This document shows positions 1 through 11,789 of a DNA stretch of 64,000 bases, piece after piece. The stretch is taken from NCBI GenBank assembly GCA_946811185.2, contig OX328112.1:11929215-11993214 (forward strand), read 5' to 3'. Under the pieces are notes generated by a model. It made no database searches and was not told the DNA's origin. It saw only the letters and a program-made list of their open reading frames with translations. Source of the DNA: Hippopus hippopus (lineage: Eukaryota > Mollusca > Bivalvia > Cardiida > Cardiidae). Position numbers and translations under genes: made by a program. Each line of letters begins with the position of its first letter. Within the stretch, counting starts at the first letter, position 1.

Positions 1-119
1 TTGTCACCTCAAGTCAAATTGAGTTGAGACTTGGTAAACATGTTTGTTGCATTACCTGCCCTTTACGATTATTATACCCCCTTGACAACTGGCGGTGGGA
101 CGGGCGTATCTTGCGACAA

Positions 120-340
120 TTTGCCGCTCTTGTTCCACAATGTTTTCAAAAGGGTTCTTTCACAGGGTCGTTTAAAAGTCGGGATTATGTGGTAAAGTGT
201 TAAAGCATCTCTAAAGTTAACAAGGAAGTAGGCTTATCTTATCACTACGGATCCATGTATTCTGGTTACCAGTATTTTATCCTTTTCCCATAATGTTTCC
301 AAAAGCCCTCCTCCTGAGGGTCTGTATTAAAGGATTAAGC
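120..340 (-). repeat. two truncated HPA hairpin copies
   Basis: 131-205 reads from the CACAATGTTTTC arm to GTGGTAAAGTGTTAA. 255-338 repeats TTACCAGTATTTT, the same arm and a degraded terminus. Both keep only one half of the HPA element. Confidence 0.6.
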
Positions 341-599
341 AAAATAAATTTGGGAGGGAGTTATCCAACAGACCTTGTTGGCAACTGAAACAGCAATTTT
401 CTTAGATGGGGTTTTTATGTGCCTGTTTTTTTTTTTTGCAAGCACTTCCTGAAATGACATTTATACATACCTTTGTACATACATTATGATTCTTATTGAT
501 CTGTGATGGATGAAGCTGTTCACGAGGTCTTCTACATAGTTTTATCCACCGAATACATTTTTCGAGATGTGTTTTCGGCTTTGAAAATGGGACGAATTT

Positions 600-770
600 A
601 ACTTCCCCCCCCTCCCTTCTGCATTCTATCTCAATACTATACAATACAATATACTTTATTTTCTCCCAGTTACATGAATACAGTACAATATGAGATTGGG
701 TGGTCATATAACAACTGGTTTGCGTATAATGACAAAGGAAGCTCCAGTGGTACAAAAGGAAGTTGAAATA
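600..770 (-). mobile_element. LINE-like 3' terminus
   Basis: On the minus strand the segment runs into ATAAAGTATATTGTATTGTA and a short ACAAT-type repeat, typical of the 3' end of a 5'-truncated non-LTR element. No coding part is left. The rest of 342-1590 shows nothing recognisable. Confidence 0.4.
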
Positions 771-1607
771 AAAAATACATAGATATCGATTTCAAAAAAT
801 TGCAAATGGGAAAATCCCACTGTATAAATGCACAAGTTTCATAACCTGATCACGGACGTGTGTGCACAATGATCACCTCGTGTTCTGTTACAGTACATGA
901 CAAGAGGAACGTGCAACACGTCTAAGAGAACGTCAGGCTTTATGTTACATATTCATTCTTTTCCCAGGGAATGGAACGTTTTAAAGATATAGATTTGTTA
1001 ATTGACTGGATAATGATTATCAGTGTCGCAGAATCCGTAACTACACCTTTTCACTATTTCACAGATTTTTATTGACCAATAACACAATTGCTGTTTTGAT
1101 AATTAAATAGATACGATCAAATTATCTCATGTTATAACAAATTGTGTCTAACCTTTTTGTTCACATGATGCTCAGTGCTGCGTTTTGAATGGCCGATAAG
1201 ACCTGTCAATCAAAATCGGCAGAAAGGTCAATTATTGATTTGATTTTTTACAAACTGGTACAGTTAAATTAATGCAAGACTTCAGATTTGATATAGGGTG
1301 GGGGTTTTGAAATGGATTTGAGCAAGACACTACAGAGTCCTAACCTAGTGCTGTTGCAACCCAGTACATACTTGAAAGAGCTGTTGCTGTGATATGCTTG
1401 AAATAATCAGTAAAACTATCAGTTGCACCATAGTCTTTTTATTTCTCAACTGATTTTTGTGTGCTTACAGGTATGTTTACATTGTAAATACTGTTAAAGC
1501 ATTTACCCTGCAAGTGCGAAGTAAACAAATTGAGATTTTCAGTTTGGAAAATAAGCCAACAAATTGCCATTTTAAAACTGCCATTGGAGAGAATGTCTCT
1601 GCATAGT

Positions 1608-1815
1608 GGTGATCTTAGATCCCAGATCAGTCTGCAGTAAACATGCAGTCTGATCTTGGATCTTCACTGTCTGGAAAGGTAACTGTAGTTGTGAAACTGC
1701 CTATCTGTAACTATAGTTGTGAAACTACTTATAAAATGAACATGATGTTTGGTGTAGATCCAAGGTCAGTCTGCAGTAAACATGCATGCAATGTGATCTT
1801 GGATCTTCACTGATT
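1608..1815. repeat. tandem pair of HPB-like hairpins
   Basis: Two copies (1608-1675 and 1755-1815) of GATCCAGATCAG / CTGATCTTGGATC arms around GCAGTAAACATGC. They are related to the HPB core but have a different loop, and a duplicated spacer with GTGAAACT motifs lies between them. Confidence 0.55.
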
Positions 1816-2040
1816 GCAAATGGCAACTATTGTTTGAAAGGCACTTGAAGGATTTTAAAGAAGAGTTGAAATCTATATAAATTTTGCTTTCTATTTTCAG
1901 GAAGACAATGTGATGTAGAGATGGGTATCAGACTGAATCCTTTAAGCAAGGAGTATTGGACCTTGGGGTGAAGAGTTAACCTGTTATTGCCAGAAAAAAA
2001 GGACTTGTAATTTGAATTGATCTTCAAGAATTGTCTTTTC

Positions 2041-2249
2041 TTAACCCTTTACCAAACATTCCTGACTTTTAACAACCCTAAAGAAGAGAGCTTTGGAAAA
2101 CATTGTTGGAAAAGGAGAAAAAGCTGGTTTTCCAGCTTTTTTTTTCCTTTCAAAGACAAATCTCATCATTTTAGCCATATTTGAGTTGTTGTCTGCAAAT
2201 GCATTGAATTTGAGCAAGTCTAAAATTTGGTTGTAAGGTAAAGAGTTGA
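2041..2249 (+). mobile_element. HPA element with TTAA start
   Basis: Starts TTAACCCTTTACCAAAC and ends GTAAAGAGTTGAA. The central palindrome is eroded (AAAGCTGGTTTTCCAGCTTT). The internal motifs AACAACCCT and GTCTGCAAATGC mark the family's 5' and 3' halves. Confidence 0.75.
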
Positions 2250-2299
2250 ACAACAGGGCTTATGCCTACAAACTTTTGGTATACATAGATGATGGCTTT

Positions 2300-2675
2300 T
2301 TTTTATTGGTAAAAGATCAAAATTTATTTCATCAAGTAAACATCGTCAGTAATATTTTCAGGAGTGGTGGTGTCAAACGTGAAAATATTAGCAATGACGT
2401 ATCACTCGATGAAATGAATTTCAGTCATTCAAAAAAAAAAAACATTTATTCTGTTTATTTCATGCCTCTAACCCCTTTTTTCTTTGGACTTTCATCAAGA
2501 TCCAGTACAGTTGTTTTTTGGTAATTTCCCATGCTGTAAATAGAATTTTTTTTTTTTCAGTGAAAGATAGAAATTTATTTCATCAAGAGAACATCATTGC
2601 CACTCGTGAAAATATTACAGAGAATGTTCACTCAATGAAGTAAATTTTGAACTTTCACGGAAAAAAAACATATAT
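2300..2675. repeat. duplicated inverted-repeat unit
   Basis: Two related copies (about 2310-2450 and 2555-2675). Each has AAATTTATTTCATCAAG on the left and an approximate reverse complement (TGATGAAATGAATTT) on the right, with TGAAAATATTA inside. Not HPA, HPB or HPC. Possibly a further small hairpin element that duplicated locally. Confidence 0.5.
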
Positions 2676-3065
2676 ATTTTATGTATGCACAAGAGTGCCC
2701 AAAAGAGAGATAAATCTATTGGAATGGTGATGATAGGTATTGCAGGTGACGTATCAAATAACAAATGCGTAACCAGTGGTTCAGAATCATTACACACTCC
2801 AAATCAAGAGTGCTATTTCACCCTTTGGCTGATAAGTGTCACACACTTTTGCGGCAGTGTAAATCACAGACCAGACTGCTTAGGGCGGGCAGTCTAATCT
2901 TGATCAACCTGTACAGTGGGATATTCTATCGAAAAGGAAAAGGATGAAATCACGATATTTGGCTTTAAACTATTACACGTAGTTTCCTTACAAAATTTAT
3001 CCTTTTTGCCACTTGAACATGTTATTGCTATATAATGTAAGACTCAACTCTGTGTACTTGGAGGT

Positions 3066-3245
3066 AGAAGACTCTTGAAAACAAAGTGAGAAATGGAGAA
3101 AATAACAATATTCAGCATTTTTCTTCTTTTTCCACTATGTATTCTAGACTTTCAAAGTCAAATCCCAACATTTGAGCCATATTTATTTGTTGGTAAAAGG
3201 AGAATATGGTAGTTACTAGTAACCAGCATTTTCTGTTAGTTTGAC
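3066..3245 (+). repeat. degraded HPA copies
   Basis: GAAAACAAAGTGAGAAATGG, AGCATTTTTCTTC and GAGCCATATTT match HPA in order but lack the terminal repeats. A second fragment with TAGTAACCAGCATTTTC follows at 3196-3240. Confidence 0.5.
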
Positions 3246-3255
3246 AATACTTTTC

Positions 3256-5192
3256 TAGCTCACCTGAGCACAAAGTGTTCAAGGTGAGCTTTTGTGATCA
3301 TGCTGTGTTCATTGTGCATCATCCGTCGGCCATCGTCAATTTTTACCTTGTGTATGCTCTAGAGGCCACATTTTCAGTCCGATACTCATGAAACTTGGTC
3401 AGAATGTTTGTCTTGATGATATCTCGGACGAGTTTGAAAATGGATTATGTCGGGTCAGAAACTAGATCCCCAGGTAAAATCTTAGAAAAACCGTGTGTGC
3501 TCTCTAGAGGCCACATTTTCAGACCTATACTCCTGAAAGTTGGTCAGAATGTTTGTCTTGATAATATCTCGTATAAGTGTAAGTATGGGTCATGTTGGGT
3601 TAGAAACTAGGTCACTAGGTCAAATCTTAGAAAAACCTTGTGTACGCTCTAGAGGCCACATTTTCCGTCCAAAACTCCTGAAAGATGCTCAGAATGTTTG
3701 TCTTGATGATATCTCGGACGAGTTCGAAAATGGGTCATGTCGGGTCAAAAAACTAGATCACTAGGTCAAATCTTTAAAAACCTTGTGTACACTCTAGATG
3801 CCAAAATTTTAGTCCAAAACTCTTGAAAGTTGGTCATATTGTTTGTCTTGATGATATCCTAGAGGAGTTTGGAAATGGGTCATGTCACTGGGTCAAATCT
3901 TAGAAAAACCTTGTGTTAGCTCAAAGTCCAAAACATCCAAAAGTCTTGAAAGTTGGTCAGAATGTTTGTCTTGATGATATCTTGGACGAGTTTGAAAATG
4001 GGTCATATCGAGTCAGAAACTAAGTCAGTAGGTCAAATCTTAGAAAAACCCTATGTACGCTGTAGAGGCCACATTTTCAGACCAATACTCCTGAAAGTTG
4101 GTGAGAATGTTTGTCTTGATGATATCTCCGACAAGTTTGAAAATGGGTCATGTTGGGTCAAATCTTAGAAAAACCTTGTGTACGCTCCAGAGGCCACATT
4201 TTCAGTCAAATACTCTTGAAAATTGGTCAGAATGTTTTTCATATTGATATCTTGAATTAGTTTGAAAATGGGTCATGTCGGGTCAAAAACTAGGTCAGTA
4301 GCTCAGATCTTAGAAAAAGCTTGTGTACACTCTAGAGGTCACATTTTCAGTCCAAAACTCTTGAAAGTTAGTCAGATTGTTTGTCTTGATGATATCTTAG
4401 AGGATTTTGAAAATGGGTCATGTCAGGTCAAAAACTAGGTCACTGGGTCAAATCTTAGAAAACCTTGTGTACGCTCTAGAGGCCACATTTTCAGTCCAAA
4501 ACTCTTGAAAATAAGTCAGAATGTTTGTCTTGATGATATCTCAGACGAGTTTGAAAGTGGGTCGTGTTGGGTCAAAAACTAGGTCACTAGGTCAGATCTT
4601 AAAAAAAAACCTTGTGTAAGCTCTAGAGGCCACATTTTCAGTCAAATACTCATGAAAGCTGGTCAGAATGTTTTTCATATTGATATCTTGAATTAGTTTG
4701 AAAATGCGTCACATTGCGTCAAAAAACTAGGTCACAGGTCAAATCTTTAAAACAGCTTGTGTAGCTCTAGATTCATCATTTTCTGTCCAATACTTATGAA
4801 AATTTGTCAGATTCTTTGTCTTGATGATCAAAATGATGAAATTGAAAACTGGTCACATTGGGTAAAAAACTAGGTTGCCATGTCAAATCTTGAAAAAACC
4901 TAGTGTACATTCTAAAGGCCACATTTTCTGTCCAATACTCATGAAAGGTGGTCAGAATCTTTGTTTTGATAATATCTACAATTGGAAAATGGGCTATGTT
5001 TGGCTAAAAGGTAGGTCACTGAGAGAAATTCTGGAAAAAGCTTGTGTACAAGTTAGAGGCAAAATATTCAGTCCAATATATATGAAAGCTTGGTAGAATG
5101 TTTGTCATAATATCTCGAAAGAGATTGAAAATGGGTCATGTTTTGTCAAAAGACTCGGATGTTCGACTTTAGGGCCGTCATGGCCCTCTTCT
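3256..5192 (+). mobile_element. mobile tandem array 1 (about 145 bp monomers)
   Basis: Starts TAGCTCACCTGAGCACAAAG with an inverted AAGGTGAGC soon after, and ends with the palindrome GGGCCGTCATGGCCC then TCTT. Between lie about a dozen monomers carrying CTCTAGAGGCCACATTTTCA, TTGGTCAGAATGTTTGTCTT and AACTAGGTCA. AGAGGCC recurs at 3361, 3506, 3651 and 3796, a 145 bp period, with a few internal deletions and decay toward the right end. Same ends and monomers as array 2. Molluscan Helitron-related 'pearl' elements with internal satellite-like repeats are a reasonable comparison, not proven here. Confidence 0.85.
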
Positions 5193-5261
5193 TTAGTGTG
5201 CCAAAGACCAATCCATTTGCTTAAGCTATCATGTTTTTTAAGCCACAGCTAAACTGTCATG

Positions 5262-5395
5262 TGCAAAAGATTTAAAGGAGGGTTGTCCATAATGCTGTTT
5301 TCATGGCCACTACTGATTTTCTTTAAACTTTGTACACTGAACCTATACATGTTGGCTGTAATACATGTATTATGCAATATTGAATCAATTAAGCA
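5262..5395. repeat. repeat shared in inverted orientation with 7640-7770
   Basis: AGGAGGGTTGTCC, TTTTCATGGCCACTAC, AACTTTGTACACTGAACC, ACATGTTGGCTGTAAT and ATATTGAATCAA all reappear as reverse complements in the same order at 7640-7770. The two copies form an inverted pair 2.3 kb apart. Confidence 0.7.
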
Positions 5396-5399
5396 AACG

Positions 5400-7240
5400 A
5401 CAGACGATAGATCGCTCCTCCCACTGATGTCAAGTGGTCCGCGAATGAAGATACCTAGACAAACAACCCGGACACTAGGGCTTAGCTAGGAGATATGTGC
5501 AAGTTACCGGGAGATTTTTCTACCCTAAAATAATTATTCTAGATAAAATAAGCATTGGAGTAATTTAAGAAAAGGCACTTACATCTTCTGGATCAGATTT
5601 TTCTAAGTTATAGAGTGTGAAAAATTGAATTAGAGGCTGGTTTATCTAGAAGTCAGTTGAAAAAAGCAGTCTTACTACTCTTACATTTGATAATGCATTT
5701 ATCTAGTACTCCCTAGTACTCCCTAAACATGTCCTAAAATCATTGGTCTGCTAATACAATTCATCTTTTACCTGTAAAAAATTTTTTCAGATTTTTTCAT
5801 CATTTAGTCCTCACTATGTTCCTCAATGATTTAACCAGAATCGCAAGCTTTAAAATTACCAAGCAATAGATACATGTATTTAGAAAGGTAAAATGATTTC
5901 GCGATGTTTGACTTGACATTGGAAGATCTATACATTAACAAATAATAGGTTACCGAATTGATTTTTTTTTTTTTTTTTTTCAGTTCGAGAGAAAAACCGG
6001 AGGAGACGGATAAAAAGAACAGAAACATGAGCATATTCGCCTCAGTAGACTATTCTGTAATAGTAATAGAAAAACAAATTTACTTGACTTACGGTATATA
6101 TTGAACATGTATAATCCAAATTTCAATTACCAATAATCAAAGACAGTCACGAAATGTCAGACTGATATGACACATGCGTGTAACTTTACAAGTAGGATAG
6201 TACCAGACGCTCGTGGCTTGGCATACCGATAATATCAAAGGATATTTACCGCTTAAACCCTTGCTCCACTTTTTTGCGTAAAAACTGTTGGCAACATGTG
6301 CAACAGATCTTGTGATAAAAGGAAGTCAGCTTGATTGGTTTTCCTATGATTTTTGATAAACAAATAATAGTTTAAGGGAGATTAATTAAAAGATTGAAAA
6401 AAAAAGGGGGGGGTATCATACAGGTTGGCATATCGTCTTTCACAGGCATTGATAAAAATGGTTAAAATACAGAGACCAATGAGGACAACATTTTTAATGT
6501 TTTGATCATGCAGGAAGATGACATTTGTCTTTAAACAAACGTCTAAAATTTGCCTACATAGCATTTTATTTTAAGAGCAGTGTCTGTTTAGGTTTTACTT
6601 CCAAAGGATACTATATGAATAACATTTTCAAGAAAATTAATAATTTTGACGTAAATTTTTTCGGTTAACATTTTCTGTAAGGACTATTTGGGTAAAAAAA
6701 TCCACAAAACAGATATAACACGCATTTAAAATAGCAAGTTAACTCAATTTGGGAAGAAATTGAATTAAAAAATATATATACCGGTAATAAAATAAATACA
6801 AAGACAAAAGGAAAAAAAATAAAATAAATTTTGAACTTGATAAAATCCAATCAGTAGTCTGAAGTATGATCTATGAATATCTATTTCTTTGAGTACAGAA
6901 ACAGGTATTAATAGCTAAAATTGAAATTCTGGAAAATTTATGATAATATTAAAGCATGTTTACAAACATTATTCACTGTTTTCAATTGAAGTTGTCATTT
7001 GCATCAATAGTTTTACCTGGTTTAACTCTGTATCTTGAAATCATGGATCTAAGGATTAATGATTGATATCAACTTTAATGTAAATCATCAGGTTTTTTAA
7101 ATTATATCTACTATACATTTATATAAACTTGTAACTCCTAATGATTCAGAATGTCTAGGTTTGACAACGGCGAGACAGCTTCAGCTCTGAATGGGTAAAA
7201 TGCTGATTGCTGATTGGTTTTTGATTGACAGCTCTATTGT
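5400..7240. other. AT-rich intergenic stretch
   Basis: No gene, hairpin family or SINE recognised. Contains homopolymer runs (T at about 5963-5982, G at about 6407) and short translated frames of low complexity only. Confidence 0.6.
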
Positions 7241-7244
7241 TTGG

Positions 7245-7644
7245 TCAATTGGTAAAGGTTTGTAGGATGTGTGCTGGTTCAAAGTGAGTGGGGTAATTCT
7301 GACCCAAAGAGGGGTCTGTTAGGAAATTGATGATATTTTTATTGTTACTCAGAGCTGAAATTTAGTAATTTCATGCTTTCTTAAGGAATACCAGATATAA
7401 CAGTTTATGCTAAAACCTATGTAAAATTCTTATACTAGTTAAAACACATTCAGTATAAGAATTTTACACAAGTTTCAGCATAAGCTGTTGTATCTGGTAT
7501 TGCTTAAGAATGCATGAAATTGCTAACTTTCAGCTCTGTGTAACAATAAAAATATCACCAACTTCCTAACAGACCCCCGCTTTGGGTCAGAATTACCCCA
7601 CCCACTTTGAACCAGCACACAACCTACAAACCTTTACCAATTGA
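7245..7644. repeat. 400 bp palindrome
   Basis: The left arm starts TCAATTGGTAAAGGTTTGTA and the right arm ends with its reverse complement. Arms of about 190 bp pair nearly throughout (GTGTGCTGGTTCAAAGTG, GGTAATTCTGACCC, GATATTTTTATTGTTAC), with a short unpaired centre near 7435-7455. Resembles a foldback or MITE-type element. The shared repeat at 7640-7770 abuts its right end. Confidence 0.85.
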
Positions 7645-7775
7645 TTCAATATTGCATAATATTACAGCCAACATGTATATAGGTTTCAGTGTACAAAGTT
7701 TAAAGAAAGTCGGTAGTGGCCATGAAAACACTCTTTCGGACACCCCTCCTTTGGCATAGTCAAAAATATTGTCAT
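7640..7775. repeat. inverted partner of 5262-5395
   Basis: Reverse-complement match to the block at 5262-5395, including GCCATGAAAACA and GGACACCCCTCCTTT. Confidence 0.7.
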
Positions 7776-8049
7776 TTGGTAACAAAACAGTTTGTATTGT
7801 GATGAGTTTATTGTATTGATTTTAACCCTGTATTAATCCATTTTGTTTTTAAAACTGTATGTAGTAGGTGTTTGAGATCTTTGTCAAAAATGGTGGAAGT
7901 GCTTAAAACCAGCATTAATTTTGTCCTTTAACGCTGTGTTTCATATCTCTTGGAAGACACTTGAGCAACACTTCATATGTCTTCTGCAGATGCTTTCAAA
8001 TTGGACAGTACTAAAATTTTGTCGTTTTGTAAAAAGTTAATCTTTAAAT

Positions 8050-8135
8050 AGCCTTTCACAACCACAGTTTAGATCAAGATCAGACACGTTCTGTCTGATC
8101 TTTGATCTACTCTGTCCACATTGCTGACAAAAGCA
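8050..8135. repeat. HPB hairpin core
   Basis: Arms TAGATCAAGATCAGAC and GTCTGATCTTTGATCTA flank a shortened centre (ACGTTCT). The outer element is not clear. Confidence 0.6.
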
Positions 8136-8204
8136 ACCTTGAAACTGCAATTAATTAGGTTTTATTTCTAGACTGAAAGAGTCTGTTGGGTTTATTCAGG
8201 CGCT

Positions 8205-8443
8205 TTAACCTTTTACCATACAATACCCACTTTTAACAACCCTGGGGAAGAAGTCTATTGAAAACATTGTGGCAAAAGGAGAAAATGCTGGTAACCAGTA
8301 TTTTCTCCTTTTCCGACAATGTTTTCTACCTTATCAAAGAAAAATTGCACCACATGAGCCACGTTGAAATTGTTATCTGCAGATGCTTTCAAATTGGACA
8401 ATAGTAAAATTTTGTCACTTTTTTTTTTTTTGTAAAAAGTTAA
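8205..8443 (+). mobile_element. full HPA element, TTAA both ends
   Basis: TTAACCTTTTACCATACAAT at the left and GTAAAAAGTTAA at the right. The central palindrome runs GAAAACATTGTGGCAAAAGG to CCTTTTCCGACAATGTTTTC around CTGGTAACCAG. A T-run sits just inside the right terminus. Confidence 0.85.
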
Positions 8444-8499
8444 AATAGTGTTTAGTTTGATGAGTTGGTGTTTATTCTTTCCTTTTCTCACATGGCAAC

Positions 8500-8704
8500 A
8501 TTTTAGACTTGCCCAAATTGAAAGTGTTTTTAAACAAAAGTTACAAGTTGATCAAATGATTGGATTTGTCTATGAAAGGTTAGAAAACATTGTTGGAAAT
8601 GGAGAAAATGCTGGTTACCAGCATTTCCTCCTTTTTTCACAATGTTTTCAAATGCATTCTTTCTCAGGCTTGTTAAAAGTCATAACTATGTGGTAATCGT
8701 TTAA
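8500..8704 (-). mobile_element. HPA element, reverse orientation
   Basis: Begins inside the family's 3' half (ACTTGCCCAAATTGAAAG), contains the GAAAATGCTGGTTACCAGC centre, and ends with GTGGTAATCGTTTAA, a decayed terminal repeat plus TTAA. Confidence 0.8.
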
Positions 8705-8749
8705 TCCTGTATAAAAACCAGCCATTGTTTAAAAAACTATGATTGAATA

Positions 8750-8918
8750 GGTTCTTGAAAACATTGTGGAAAATGGTGAAACTGCTTGTGAGTAGTAATT
8801 ATTCCTTTTCCTCCATGTTTTCTATCCGATCATAGACACATCACAGCATTTATACCACATATACTGGTACTTGCAACATGTGCAAGTCTAAAATTTTGTT
8901 GTTTGGTAAAGAGTTGAA
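8750..8918 (+). repeat. HPA copy with decayed palindrome
   Basis: CTTGAAAACATTGTGGAAAATGG is followed by a mutated centre, then TGTTTTCTATC and a good 3' end, GTCTAAAATTTTGTTGTTTGGT to GAGTTGAA. Confidence 0.7.
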
Positions 8919-8979
8919 ATATTCTGTATTGTAATGAGGTTTATTGTCTTTAACTTTTTTCTCGTACCAGCCATTGTTG

Positions 8980-9196
8980 TTAACCCTTTACCACACAATC
9001 CTGAGTTTTAACAACCCTGTCACAGAAGGCAGCTTTTGAAATCATGGTGAGAAAAGGAGAAAATGCTGGTTACCAGCATTTTCTCCTTTTCCCACATGTT
9101 TTCTACACTTCCATGGACAATTACCATCATTTCAGCTAATTTAAGTATGTCATCTGCACTTGCTTTCAATTTGGACCTGTCTAAAAGTTGTCTTTT
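8980..9196 (+). mobile_element. HPA element, cut by tandem array 2
   Basis: TTAACCCTTTACCACACAATC start, intact GCTGGTTACCAGC centre, and the 3' half up to CTGTCTAAAAGTTGTCTTTT. There array 2 begins in place of the expected terminus. GTTAAAAGAGTTAG just after the array could be the remnant of that terminus. Confidence 0.7.
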
Positions 9197-10688
9197 TAGC
9201 TCACCTGAGCATGAAGTGCGTATGGTGAGCTATTGTGATCGTGCTGTGTCCGTCGTGCGTCATCAACTTTTACCTTGTGAACACTCTAGAGGCCACATTT
9301 TCAGTCCGATTCTTGTGAAACTTGGTCAGAATGTTTGTCTTGATGATATCTCAGACGAGTGTGAAAATGGGTCATGTCGGGTAAAAAACTAGGTCACCAG
9401 GTCAAATCTTATAATAACCTTGTGTACGCTCTAGAGGCCACATTTTCAGTCCAATACTCTTGAAAGTTGGTCAGAATGTTTGTCTTGATGATATCTCGGA
9501 GGAGTTAAAAAATGGGCCATGTCCAGTCAAAAACTAGGTCACCATGTGAAATCTTAGAAAAACCTTGTGTACGCTCTAGAGGCCACATTTTCAGTTCAAA
9601 ACTCTTGAAAGTTGGTCAGAATGTTTGTCTTGATGATATCTCTCACAAATTTGAAAACGGACCATGTTGGGTCAAAAACTAGGTCACTACGTCAAATCTT
9701 TAAAAAACCTTGTGTATGCTCCAGAAGCCACATTTTCTGTCCAATACTCTTGAAATTTGGTCAGAATGTATGTCTTGATAATATTGCTGACACGTTCGAA
9801 AGTGGGCCATGTAGGGTCAAAAACTAGGTCACTTGGTCAAATCTTTGAAAAACCTTGTGTATGCTCCAGAGGCCACATTTTCAGTCCAATGCTCTTTAAA
9901 GTTCGTCAGAATGTTTGTCATGATGATAGCTTGGATGAATTTGAAAATGGGTCATGTCAGTTAAAAACTAGGTCACAGGGTCAAATCTTAGAATAACCTT
10001 AGGTAAGCTCTAGAGGCCACATTTTCAGTCCAATAATCTTGAAATTCGGTCAGAATGTTTGTCTTGATAATTTCTTAGACTAGTATGAAAATGGGTCATG
10101 TTGGATAAAAAACTAGGTCAAAAGGTCAAATCTCGGAAAAACCTTTTGTACTATAATTACAGTCCAATATTCTGTAAACTTTTGTTAGAATCTTTGTCTT
10201 GATGATATCTTGCATGAGTTTGAAAATGGGTCACATGGAATAAAAACTAGGTCACCGAGTTTCATCCTTGAAAAACCGTGTACGCTCTAGAGGCCACATT
10301 TTCAGTCCAATAATCTTGAAATTTGCTTTGAGTATTTGACTTGATAATATCTTAGACTAGTATAAATATGGGTCATGTTGGATAAAAAAAATGGGTCACT
10401 AGGTCAAATTTAGGAAAAACCTTTTATACACCCTACAGGCCACATTTTCTCTCAAATACTCATGAAAGTTTGTCGGAATGTATGTCTAGATAATTTCTAC
10501 GTCAAGTAGGCAGCTGAGACAAATTCTAGAAAAAGCTTGTGTGCACTCTAGAGGCCATATTTGTAAGTCCAATTCTAATGAGTGTTTGTCAGAGTGTTTG
10601 TCTTAATATATCTGAAGAGATTGGAAATAGGTCATGTTTGATCAAAAGGATCAGGTGAGCGACTTCAGGGCCATCATGACCCTCTTGT
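9197..10688 (+). mobile_element. mobile tandem array 2 (about 145 bp monomers)
   Basis: Same termini as array 1: TAGCTCACCTGAGCATGAAG at the left, AGGTGAGCGACTTCAGGGCC and the GGGCCATCATGACCC palindrome at the right. About nine to ten monomers with the conserved GTACGCTCTAGAGGCCACAT and GGTCAGAATGTTTGTC blocks. Right-hand monomers are the most diverged. Frames read through because one period shifts the frame by one; they are not genes. Confidence 0.85.
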
Positions 10689-10699
10689 GTTAAAAGAGT

Positions 10700-10925
10700 T
10701 AGAGAAAAAGATGTAAAATGTTTTTTAAAACATTATGAAAAATGGTGAATGTGCTTGTAATCTGCATTTTCTCTTTTCAACATTGTTTTTTACCGCTTGA
10801 AAGAGATTCCATGGTCATAGCTATATTCAGTTTGTCTTATTTGACATTGGACCAGTCTAAGATTGTTGGTATGCAGCAATTTCTCCTTTTTCCACATTGT
10901 TTTCTATAGCCATTTTAATTTTAGA
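10700..10925 (+). repeat. degraded HPA copies
   Basis: TTAAAACATTATGAAAAATGG, CTGCATTTTCTC and TGACATTGGACCAGTCTAAG, then a second fragment AATTTCTCCTTTTTCCACAT at about 10875-10915. Confidence 0.5.
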
Positions 10926-11254
10926 TTGATGAATTTGATCTTTGGGTAGTATGTTGTATACAGTCATGAACTTATCGTTTTGAGTATTAAAATATTTTCT
11001 TTTTATATTTCGTTGTTCTTCTTGTTTAAACTTGATCTCTGTACAGAGAAACAAGTACAGTAAATTTATTACAAAAACTCTAATAATATTTATTTCATAT
11101 TTTAAACACCTCTGTATTAAAAATGATAATTTCAAATACACAGTGTAGTAAAAGGTAATTTCCCTGTGTCCCACCATCGCCTACCCAAGTGTCTTTCTTG
11201 CCCGTTCTCTGTCAGGCTGTCGTTTCTCTATCCGGCTGTCTTTCTCTTTTCGCC

Positions 11255-11350
11255 CCCTCTTTCTGTGCGTTGTTTTTTTGGTTTCGGTTGCGTTTCGATC
11301 TCGGGTCGCCGAGTTCCAAGTCGACTCCCCTAACCATTAGGCCAATTTGG
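11255..11350 (-). repeat. tRNA-like SINE head fragment
   Basis: On the minus strand, TGGCCTAATGGTTAGGGGAG resembles a pol III A box and D arm, and CCGAGATCGAAACG a decayed B box. No mature tRNA fold is complete, so a SINE head is preferred over a tRNA gene. Confidence 0.45.
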
Positions 11351-11489
11351 AGCCTATAGGATTGAGGTTGTAGTTTATATTTGAATACAATGTCTTGTAA
11401 AAACATAAAAAAAAAAAACCCGAAAGCCTCGCTATCAACATCAGGTGAGTTTAATTCTTCAAGCAAAACTTTCTATCAAACTAGTCCGT

Positions 11490-11645
11490 GTTTAAACAAC
11501 CAATGACAGAAGAATATTGAAAACATTGTGGAAAAAGGAGAAAACATAATCAACATTTTTTCTGTCCCCGCAATGTTTTCTTCACTTTCAAAGAAAAATC
11601 TCATTTGTTAAGCCACATTTGATCGTTCGTCTGGCGGTTATAATG
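11490..11645 (+). repeat. HPA copy lacking the palindrome centre
   Basis: ATTGAAAACATTGTGGAAAA, CGCAATGTTTTCTTCAC, AAGCCACATTTGA and TCGTCTG are in family order. The CTGGTAACCAG centre is replaced by unrelated bases. Confidence 0.6.
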
Positions 11646-11789
11646 GACGATTCTTAATTTTTGTCGTCTGCTACAATCAAACACTAACGCAGCAAATAAC
11701 TGAAAATATCCTTGTGAAATACTGATGGTGATGATACAAAATATGAACGCACTTGAAAAGATTGTGACAAAAGGTACTGTTCAGTTCGG

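Noticed and set aside
3395..5096. Overlapping frames encoding VRMFVLMIS-type peptides
   Set aside because: They arise from the 145 bp tandem monomers; the frame shifts by one each period and the peptides are repeat translations.
9063..9996. Frames in tandem array 2
   Set aside because: Same reason as array 1; no independent protein motif.
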